NCBI GenBank assembly: GCA_905116865.2
Contig: CAJHNH020004580.1
Coordinates: 426,001 to 490,000, forward strand
DNA: 64,000 nt
Direction: 5' to 3'
From: Candidula unifasciata
Taxonomy: Eukaryota > Mollusca > Gastropoda > Stylommatophora > Geomitridae
In this document: piece after piece, positions 57,301 to 64,000 of the stretch
Layout of the letters: each line of letters starts with the position of its first letter
Numbering within the stretch: position 1 is the stretch's first letter
The notes under the pieces: generated by a model
The model's input: the letters and a program-made list of their open reading frames with translations, nothing else
What the model was told of the DNA's origin: nothing
The model's database searches: none
Made by a program: the position numbers and the translations under genes

Positions 57301-58877
57301 CGGACGAACATGGCGACTGAAAGGTAATGGGTGCAAAACATAAATAGAGTCTTGTCCTTAATAAATTTAAACCAAAACCAGAGAATAATACAAACAAATG
57401 TGCATGTTTTGATGAGTAATTATCTTCATTTGTCGTGATTGTTTTTAAGATATGCATCCCCAATGGCATTGATGACGTCACTCCTGTCCTGTGCCTGGCC
57501 AGTGATATACCACGACCGGCTCCAGCTGGAGCTGGTCGTGGATATACCACGTCATCCGCGATCTTTCAACTTTATAATACTCTAACTATTAGTCATCCAC
57601 TTGTGGCATGCAATTTTTCGTTATTTTGAAGCCCCCATCCGGACTCTTGCCAGGGGCCGCAATGTAGCCCGGCCATAAATATAGTCTAATGGCTGAACGC
57701 GGTTTCTGGGACCTCTCCACAGGTGAACCTCATCCACCTGGTGGCACTTTGTGACATCTGGTGTTTATCGCTTGTGTGATGTCCTGGTGGGGTCAAACGT
57801 ACTACTACCACTTTTAACGCTAATTCACCTCTTCTTTTAATGCCTTGTATCCCCGAATGGAGCATAGGCCCTCACCCAACTCACGCCAAGTCGTTCGTTT
57901 CTTCGCTATCACACGCAGCTCACTTGATGCTTCCCCATCTTTTTAACTGCACTCTCTAACTTTCTTCTGAATGTGTTTTTTTGGAGGGGGGGGGGGGCGG
58001 GAAGGGGGTTCTGCCTTTATTTCTACACCCCTGTCGTTTCCAGCATAAAGCTCTTCTAGATATATTGTTCTCAGTTTTCTCAGCGCGTGTCTGTTCAAAC
58101 TTCCATCCATTAGTTGATAACAGTGAAAGCACTGGATGTACTCGTTTGACCATCTTGTCAGAACACAGCCAGACTAGACTGTATTTAGGGCCTTTAAACG
58201 TGGGGCCCACGCCTCGTGGGGGGGGGGGGGGGGGCTCTGGGGGGATGACTTTATCGTTGAGGGGTCGGAAAATTTGACTTTTAAAAAAAGGGGGTGGGGG
58301 GAGGGGTGCAAGTTGATTGTTACAGAATTAGAGGGGGAGGGGTGGATGGTGTTGATAGTTTAAAAAAAAGGGGCGGGGGCAATTTGATTGTTACGAGGCA
58401 CAATTTGTATATTAAAAATTATGTTACAAAGGGTGCATAAAGAATTGTAGAAAAGCTTTAGGTGGGGCATGAAAAAATTATTTTAAAAAAAAATTGGCAA
58501 ACACTGGTCTAGGCGGAAGTCGTAAGCTACACGTGTACCGAAAGTTACAAACAGAAGAAAACGTGACTTGGATAATTAACAATTTAATGAATTAATTAAT
58601 GAATAAACAAGGCTGTTGTTAACTGGAAAGAAAACAGTAACTCTGCTACTTGCCTATAATCCTGGAGAAGATGCTTGTGCAAACGGAGAAAGTCCTCTTC
58701 TGTAGCATGTCCTAGGTTGTGAGAGAGGACAGGGACAGAGGCAGGAAGGACAGACACAATCATGACAGTACTGACGAAAACGACGACAGCCATTCTCTTC
58801 TTGCTCCTACAGGCTGGTCTCACGCCATGTGACTTGTGTATGCTGGCAATAGGAGCCAGTTGTTCTAGCTGAGTCAT
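53100..58877 (-). CDS. Receptor B: divergent nicotinic-type Cys-loop channel subunit
   Basis: Paralogue of receptor A. Exons 58877-58654, 57316-57185 and 54348-53100 join through two phase-2 introns (1,337 and 2,836 bp) to about 534 aa; starting at Met29 (58793), which directly precedes the hydrophobic signal, gives 506 aa and is my preferred start. Extracellular domain: HATEEDFLRLHKHLLQDY, NQS glycosylation site, VTVQW, then the Cys-loop C187 to C201 with 13 residues (plus an extra Cys inside). M1-M3 are closely spaced, with PVESGER before M2 (cation-type). A cytoplasmic loop of over 100 residues precedes M4 (SFLVLALAFLALLTFSFVQF). Loop C has only a single Cys (DDECRT) and loop B no Trp, so acetylcholine binding is not supported. 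Intron 1 appears to use a GC donor. Ligand unknown. Confidence 0.92.
54349..55124. other. Receptor B intron 2, 3' part
   Basis: AT-rich intronic DNA. It includes a tRNA-like piece near 54640-54705, where CCGGGTTCACGCCCGG forms a T-arm-like hairpin, suggesting a SINE remnant. Nothing else recognised. Confidence 0.45.
55125..55330 (+). repeat. Dispersed repeat family DR2, copy 1
   Basis: Shares ordered blocks with 57880-58110: AAGTCGTT, CTTCGCT, CAGCT, TTCCCC, a TTTAAACTTCATTCTCTAGCT-like block and GTATATTGTTCTCATGTTTTC. Function and class unknown. Confidence 0.6.
55440..56845 (-). mobile_element. Degenerate LINE in receptor B intron 2 (outer copy)
   Basis: Minus-strand reverse-transcriptase remnant split in two. 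Left-hand protein part (56845-56377): KDSQGKVLTNTKDQ, EYFQIFLNRPGPDIPPDIQP, EIKKAIILLKEGQ, then after a frameshift KGDLQECENYRGIMLR. Continuation (55728-55440): SVPGKILGRIILETLKEA, RDEQTGFRLNKSCTDQIATL, then IDYEKAFDSID across a stop and frameshift, and GHYGISQKIFTLMKAI. Several frameshifts and stops; non-functional. The break falls exactly between adjacent RT motifs because another element is inserted there. Same strand as the host gene. Confidence 0.82.
55729..56376 (-). mobile_element. 5'-truncated LINE nested in the outer LINE
   Basis: A second remnant encoding only the post-RT region: FKYLGSI, then NGCETWTLTTELERKIQALE, VRHTIIKHIGSYEPLL and GKRRKGGPRKT, with stops in between. It ends in a (GAT)n tail (55729-55776). 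GTCA flanks it on both sides (56377-56380 and 55725-55728), fitting a 4-bp duplication. Removing it rejoins the outer RT frame without loss. Confidence 0.8.
56846..57184. other. Receptor B intron 2, 5' part
   Basis: About 340 bp between the outer LINE and exon 2. No recognised element apart from a GCCGAAACGTCAG motif at 57089-57101. Confidence 0.4.
57185..57316 (-). CDS. Receptor B exon 2 (132 nt)
   Basis: Acceptor CTTTCAG at 57323-57317, donor TG/GTGAGT at 57184. Encodes RHVRPLANQS onward to TVTVQW. It lies in a different frame from the longer open frames in the area and was found by homology to receptor A exon 2; lengths and phases are identical. Confidence 0.9.
57510..57541. repeat. 32-bp near-perfect palindrome between GATATAC repeats
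   Basis: CCACGACCGGCTCCAG and CTGGAGCTGGTCGTGG form a loop-less inverted repeat with one mismatch. GATATAC lies directly on both sides (57504-57510 and 57541-57547), overlapping the palindrome ends. In receptor B intron 1. Confidence 0.85.
57880..58110 (+). repeat. Dispersed repeat family DR2, copy 2
   Basis: Homologous to 55125-55330 (CCAAGTCGTTCGTTTCTTCG, CTGCACTCTCTAACTTTCTTCT, GATATATTGTTCTCAG). Interrupted by a G-run at 57986-57999. In receptor B intron 1. Confidence 0.6.
58216..58500. repeat. G-rich and A-rich low complexity
   Basis: G-runs at 58217-58233 and 58289-58305, with AAAAAAAGGGG-type patterns to 58500. In receptor B intron 1. Confidence 0.75.
58654..58877 (-). CDS. Receptor B exon 1 (signal peptide, N-terminal helix)
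   Basis: Two candidate starts: ATG 58877 (28 extra residues, hydrophilic, ending SKKR) and ATG 58793 (MAVVVFVSTVMIVSVLPASV, a normal signal peptide). The exon ends after AG of a Ser codon at 58654. The next bases GCAAGT form a consensus GC-type donor. A GT four bases further on would break the reading phase. Confidence 0.82.
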
Positions 58878-59290
58878 GGGCGTGTCCCGGGCATTGCAGG
58901 TTAGGGGGGGGGCGTGGGAGGGTGCGAAATAGCTGCTTTAGCGGACACATGGGTGTGACCCGGTGGAGGGTGGGTGCCAGCGTTTTTGCTGGGTCGTGGG
59001 CGTGTCCCAGTGGAAAGGGGGTGCATAGTTGATTTTGCGGACGCATGGGCCATTGTGATCAGGAGGAAGGTGGGTGAAACTGTTTTAGCTGGGTCGTGGG
59101 CGTGTGCCAATGAAAAGGTGGTGCAATAGTTGCTATAGCGGACACATAGGTGTGACCAGGTGGAAGGTGGGTGCCACTGTTGTAGGGGGGTCGTGGGCGT
59201 GTCCAGAGGGAATAGGGGTGCAGTATCTGCTTGAGTGGAGACATGGGTGTGATGCTCAGGAGCAAGGTGGGTGCAAGGATTATTCAAGCC
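58874..59290. repeat. About 110-bp tandem repeat (4 copies, diverged)
   Basis: Each copy has GGGTCGTGGGCGTGTCC, a GGTGCA(A)TAGTTGCT block, GCGGACACATGGGTGTGACC and GGTGGAAGGTGGGTGCCA. The first copy starts at the upstream ATG candidate of receptor B, one reason to prefer the inner Met as start. Confidence 0.85.
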
Positions 59291-59391
59291 GAGAACTAAC
59301 GGTATAAGATCCCTCTTCTGCCTCAAGATAATACTCCTTATATCTCTCAGTGTTCTCATCCCTCTCATTGTCTTTCATTCAGCTTCTTCTG

Positions 59392-59600
59392 AGCGTTGAT
59401 CAGCTGTAAACTCGGGCAAGTTCTAGGTGTTCGTCCACTTCAGGACTTTGGTCTTGTTCTAGAATTTTAGCTTTGCGTGAAAATCAGTTTTACAAATCTG
59501 GCTTATTTGTATGTAGACTGTTGGCTCTCATGCAGATGCAGTTTTAGAAAGAAGAACAATTCCTGTTTACAGGCCTTTTACGACATGCTTTCTAAGTGGG
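59392..59600 (+). repeat. Dispersed repeat family DR1, copy 3
   Basis: Blocks GATCAGCTGTAAACTCGGGC, GTTCGTCCACTTCAGGAC, TTTTACAAATCTGGCTTATT, TGTAGACTGTTGGCT and TTTTACGACATGCTTTC match copies 1 and 2 in order. Confidence 0.72.
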
Positions 59601-59692
59601 TTTGTTCTTCTTCTTTTGTTAGTGATCCTACAATGCGTATTGGATTACTTGTTCGTTTTCTTTACACAAATCTATTCAGCTCTTCCCCTACA

Positions 59693-60010
59693 CCTATCTA
59701 CCTGACTGACCAGCTACCTGACTGACCAGCTACCTGACTGACCAGCTACCTGACTGACCAGATACCTGACTGACCAGCTACTTGACTGACCAACTACCGG
59801 ACTGACCAACTACCTGACTGACCAACTACCTGACTGACCAACTACCTGACTGACCAGCTAGCTGTCTGACCAGCTAGCTGACTGACCAGCTACCTGACTG
59901 ACCAGCTAGCTAAATGACCAGCTACCTGACTGACCAGCTACCTGACTGACCAGCTACCTGACTGACCAGCTAGCTAACTGACCAACTACCTGACTGACCA
60001 GCCAACTGAC
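59693..60010. repeat. 16-bp minisatellite (about 20 copies)
   Basis: Tandem TACCTGACTGACCAGC with variants AGCTGACT and ACCAACTACC. Confidence 0.96.
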
Positions 60011-61068
60011 TGGCTATATTTTTAAGGAACTTAGCTAGGATAATTAACTAATCAACTGTATATCTAACTACTGCAACAAACACCAACAACAACAAATACT
60101 TACTAACTGGAAAATGTTTTTGCCAATTTTTTTTATTTTTATGAACAGGTATTTGGCAACATGGCTGATGTGTGTCCCCTTGGTCTTAGCTCACAAACAC
60201 AGTGTGTCTTTGAGTCACCACAGCAACCAGTGACCTGACAGTTTATGTCTGTGCCCGTATTCAACCCGCGTCCCCCTCCCCCCCCCCCCAAATACCTCCA
60301 TTCAGTTGTCAGGACTCTTTTGCATTCAGAGTGAACAACTTATTTCAGTATATCATTAGACACTTGACTTCTAGTATAAACACCTTTCAACTGCTTAGCC
60401 AATTGTTCTTTTCCGAATTCTGCAGTATTTTTGTTTTTAATGCACTAATTTCCTACTTTGCATCTGTTTATGACAAATTTATTTCTAATATATAATAGAT
60501 AATATCTTTATTTCTTCCTTATTCCGACCCAGTCTGTTCACTGGGCACTAGCCCACAAACACAAAAACGTTTGGACACGTCATCGGCTGGGTGCAAAAGA
60601 CATTTTGTGTGTCCCCATTCCTCCGTTGCCAGGACAACCATGAAGAGGGACGCCACGGGAAGCCAAGGCCACTCAGATTCTGCCAACTTTCAGCTGCAAA
60701 AATAAAAACCAGACGTCTGATATCAGACCGAGTTGTTCTTTAATTCCTTGTTGTTCCCGTTTTATTGTCGTTACAACAGTTTGATATTTGGTTATATTTG
60801 CTTTTGAACAGCTAAGGGATTTGCCAGCGGAGTTTTGTAGCCCGCCATATTGTCACTGTGTTGTTTCTTGCCAGACTGGCCAATGCTGGCTGAGATACAG
60901 CGCTGGCCGCTTGGAATGCAGAACTCTGTTTCCGGTTTTCAGGAGCAAAATGCGTCACAATGTCTGCTGTTTCTGTATTTTATCTCTACATGAACCATAC
61001 CTCAGTCAAACCGCCTTATTTGTTACCTTGCAGCTCTACCTTCATCCTTCCTGCATTATCCATCGCTT
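60011..61068. other. Unique intergenic DNA
   Basis: About 1 kb with a C-run at 60276-60289. No supported gene; the 96-codon frame at 60788-61078 has no recognisable domain and runs into DR1 copy 4. Confidence 0.5.
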
Positions 61069-61330
61069 CCCCGTGTGAGTTTCGCAGTGCAGATTTGGGG
61101 GAAGGGGCAAAAATAGACTTACTGCCTCCCTAGCAAATATAAGAGTTGACCAATAAGGCGTTTCCTTCGAAGTCGGAGAGGCAAGAAACCAGCAGTCTGC
61201 ACACAGATGAACCACATCTGTAAAATGTATGTGCACGCTAAATGTAAGTGCTGGAACATGTCTTAGGCCCAGAAGTGGACGAACACCCATAACTTTTGGC
61301 CAGAATTTACAGCCGGTGAACGCGAAGAAA
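61069..61330 (-). repeat. Dispersed repeat family DR1, copy 4 (inverted)
   Basis: Reverse complement carries TTCACCGGCTGTAAATTCTG, GTTCGTCCACTTCTGG, TGTGTGCAGACTGCTGGTTT, CGACTTCGAAGGAAAC and the end CTCACACGGGG, the same order as copies 1-3. Confidence 0.8.
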
Positions 61331-61942
61331 AAGTAGTTCCAAGGCGGTCTCAGACTCTTTATTTCGTCTGTGTTTCGGTTTGTTTTGTTTCTTTAGTTGC
61401 AATTGCACAGTCATCTCGTGTTCAAATTAAGTGGACTATCCACTGCCAGCGTCTTGTTCTTACCTCTTTATTCACTGGAATAAGTTTAGATCTCTTAGAT
61501 CTCTCCAATACCTCCGTACTGGTACTTCTGCCATAACAGGGTCATAATTATTCTGTCATAATATCGATTGTGGCTAAACAGTTTTCACGTTCAGTGGCTC
61601 AGACCAATACTTGGCACTTAGTGGCAAGACAAGATCACCGACACTGTTATTGAAAGGGACAGCAGTTTGTTCAATGCTCACTCTCCGAAATCCCAGACGG
61701 TTTGGTCACACTTGAAGAATGGAGGATGGAAGAGTCCCTTAGGATATCGTATATGGTAGGTTACAGATGATGTTCAGGTGAGTTTTACCACAAATTAAAG
61801 ATGTGTTCGAGTGGGACATCAATGGTACAGGCATTGAGTGGATTCCTGTGAACAGAGGTCATGCATGGCGTTGCATGGCGGTGGGAAATCAGAAAAGGAA
61901 TATGGACAAAAGAGAACATACATGCTCAGAGATAGCTTAAGA
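61331..61942. other. Unique intergenic DNA
   Basis: About 610 bp; no gene, RNA or repeat recognised. Confidence 0.5.
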
Positions 61943-62151
61943 CAGTGTCTCCTAAACCTGTCCTTGGTCGCGGCTCCTTTATTCAATCAAAGGTTTTCCA
62001 CGGCGCCCTAACCTAAGTAAAAGTATGACTATCAGTATGCAAGAGATAAATATATCAAATATAACTTGTGTATCTTCGAATATTTTGCGGCGCCCCTGTG
62101 AAGAGGTAACGGCACCTCGGGGCGCCACGGCGCACAGTTTGGGAATCACTG
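61943..62151. mobile_element. hAT-like MITE (209 bp)
   Basis: Left end CAGTGTCTCCTAAACCTG and right end, reverse-complemented, CAGTGATTCCCAAACTGTG are imperfect terminal inverted repeats of the CAGTG...CCAAAC type common in hAT non-autonomous elements. The inside has further inverted GCGGCGCC/GGCGCC stretches and no ORF. The 8-bp flanks (GCTTAAGA and GGAGTCGA) match poorly, so a target duplication is not demonstrated. Confidence 0.65.
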
Positions 62152-62154
62152 GGA

Positions 62155-64000
62155 GTCGAGCGACACTTTAGTCCTTGCTGACACTCTAGTCCTTGCTGAC
62201 ACACTACTCCTTGCTGACACACTAGTCCTTGCTGACACTTTAGTCCTTGCTGACACTCTAGTCCTTGCTGACACTCTAGTCCTTGCTGACACTCGAGTCC
62301 TTGCTGACACTCTAGACCTTGCTGACACTTTAGTCCTGCTGATATTCTACTCCTTGCTGACAGCCTAGTCCTTGCTGACACACTAGTCCTTGCTGACACT
62401 TTAGTCCTTGCTGACACTTTAGTCCTTGCTGATACACTAGTCCTTGCAGACACTAGTCCTTGCTGACAATAGTCCTTGCTGACACTCTAGTATTTGCTGA
62501 CACACTAGTCCTTGCTGACATTTTAGTCCTTGCTGACACACTAGTCCTTGCTGACACACTAGTCCTTGCTGACACTTTAGTCTTTGCTGACTTTCTAGTC
62601 CTTGCTGACACTTTTGTACTTGCTGACACTTTAGTCCTTGCTGACACTTTCGTCCTTGCTGACACTTTAGTCCATTGCTAACACATTATTCATTGCTGAC
62701 ACTTTAGTCCTTGCTGACACTCTAGTCCTTGCTGACACACTAGTCCTTGCTGACACACTAGTCCTTGCTGACACACTAGTCCTTGCTGACACACTAGTCC
62801 TTGCTGACACTTTAGTCCTTGCTGACACACTAGTCCTTGCTGACACACTAGTCCTTGCTGACACACTAGTCCTTGCTGACACTTTAGTCCTTGCTGACAC
62901 TCTAGTCCTTGCTGACACACTAGTCCTTGCTGACACACTAGTCCTTGCTGACACACTAGTCCTTGCTGACACTCTAGTCCTTGCTGACACTTTTGTACTT
63001 GCTGACACTTTAGTCCTTGCTGACACTTTCGTCCTTGCTGACACTTTAGTCCATTGCTAACACATTATTCATTGCTGACACTTTAGTCCTTGCTGACACT
63101 CTAGTCCTTGCTGACACACTAGTCCTTGCTGACACACTAGTCCTTGCTGACACACTAGTCCTTGCTGACACTTTAGTCCTTGCTGACACACTAGTCCTTG
63201 TTGACACTCTAGTCCTTGCTGACACTCTAGTCCTTGCTGACATTCTAGTCCTTGCTGACACTCTAGTCCTTGCTGAAACTTTAGTCATTGCTGACACTTT
63301 AGACCTTGCTGACACTTTAGTCCTTGCTGACACTGTAGTCCTTGCTGACACTTTAGTATTTGCTGACATTCTAGTCCTTGCTGACACTATAGTTCTTGCT
63401 GACACTTTAGTCCTTGCTGACACTTCAGTCCTTGCTGACATTCTCGTCCTTGCTGACACTTTAGTCCTTGCTGACACTGTAGTCCTTGCTGACACTTTAG
63501 TCCTTGCTGACATTTTAGTCATTGCTGACAATCTAGTTCTTGCTGACACTTTAGTCCTTGCTGACACTTTAGTCCTTGCTGACATTCTAGTCCTTGCTGA
63601 CACTCTAGTCCTTGCTGACATTCTAGTCCTTGCTGACACTCTAGTCCTTGCTGACACTCTAGTCCTTGCTGACACTCTAGTCCATGCTGACACTATAGTC
63701 CTTGATGACACACTACTCCTTGCTGACACACTAATCCTTGCTGACACTTTAGTCCTTGCTGACACTCTAGTCCTTGATGACACACTAGTCCTTGCTGACA
63801 CACTAGTCCTTGCTGACACACTAGTCCTTGCTGACACACTAGTCCTTGCTGACACTCTAGTCCTTGCTGACACTCTAGTCCTTGCTGACACTTTAGTCCT
63901 TGCTGACACTGTAGTCCTTGCTGACACTTTAGTCCTTGCTGACATTCTAGTCATTGCTGACAATCTAGTTCTTGCTGACACTTTAGTCCTTGCTGACACT
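62155..64000. repeat. 18-bp minisatellite running off the window end (over 100 copies)
   Basis: Tandem TTGCTGACACTTTAGTCC with variants ACACTAG, CTCTAG, ATTCTAG and GTAG. The 18-bp period keeps all frames open on the minus strand (SARTKV repeats). Longer-range repetition is visible: a variant cluster around CCATTGCTAACACATTATTC recurs at 62672 and 63051. Confidence 0.97.

Noticed and set aside
58794..58877. Upstream ATG of receptor B as the definite start
   Set aside because: It would place 28 hydrophilic residues before the signal sequence, and the first ATG lies at the edge of a tandem repeat; kept only as an alternative.

Overview
The window looks like metazoan nuclear DNA, most likely from a lophotrochozoan and probably a gastropod mollusc. 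The reasons are spliced GT-AG (and one GC-AG) genes, two divergent nicotinic-type Cys-loop receptors in tandem, several non-LTR retrotransposons, SINE/MITE remnants and very heavy tandem-repeat content. The species assignment is inference. There is no bacterial-style operon, CRISPR array or rRNA gene, and I found no intact tRNA gene.

The only host genes I can support are two paralogous three-exon genes on the minus strand, receptor A (41693-49171, about 494 aa) and receptor B (53100-58877, about 534 or 506 aa depending on start). Each has a signal-peptide exon, a 132-nt exon 2 and one large last exon holding most of the extracellular domain, the 13-residue Cys-loop and M1-M4. All four introns are phase 2 at matching places, so the genes arose by tandem duplication. 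Both keep the cation-channel signature before M2 but lack the vicinal-cysteine pair and the loop-B tryptophan used to bind acetylcholine. They therefore look like non-alpha or non-cholinergic (possibly chemoreceptor-like) channels.

Layout: 1-31064 has no host gene. It is a chain of microsatellites and minisatellites with periods of 4, 25/26, 51, 55, 26, 66, 48, 13, 32, 33/34, 34, 3, 22/26 and 37 bp. It is broken by a 5'-truncated LINE (4915-5571), a TTAA-flanked MITE (29671-30402) and tRNA-like/SINE pieces. A nearly intact APE-RT-RNaseH LINE (31065-35233) sits inside the 37/42-bp satellite. Regions 35234-41470 are further arrays (42, 28, 16, about 32 bp). Regions 41471-58877 hold the receptor pair, whose introns carry (ATCT)n, a 33-bp array, a 2.9-kb (TACA)n tract, SINE copies and a nested LINE pair. 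Regions 58878-64000 hold more arrays, two copies of a dispersed 200-320-bp repeat found four times in this window, a hAT-like MITE, and an 18-bp array that runs off the end.

Most long open frames here are by-products of tandem repeats whose unit or combined unit lacks stop codons; they are not listed as genes.
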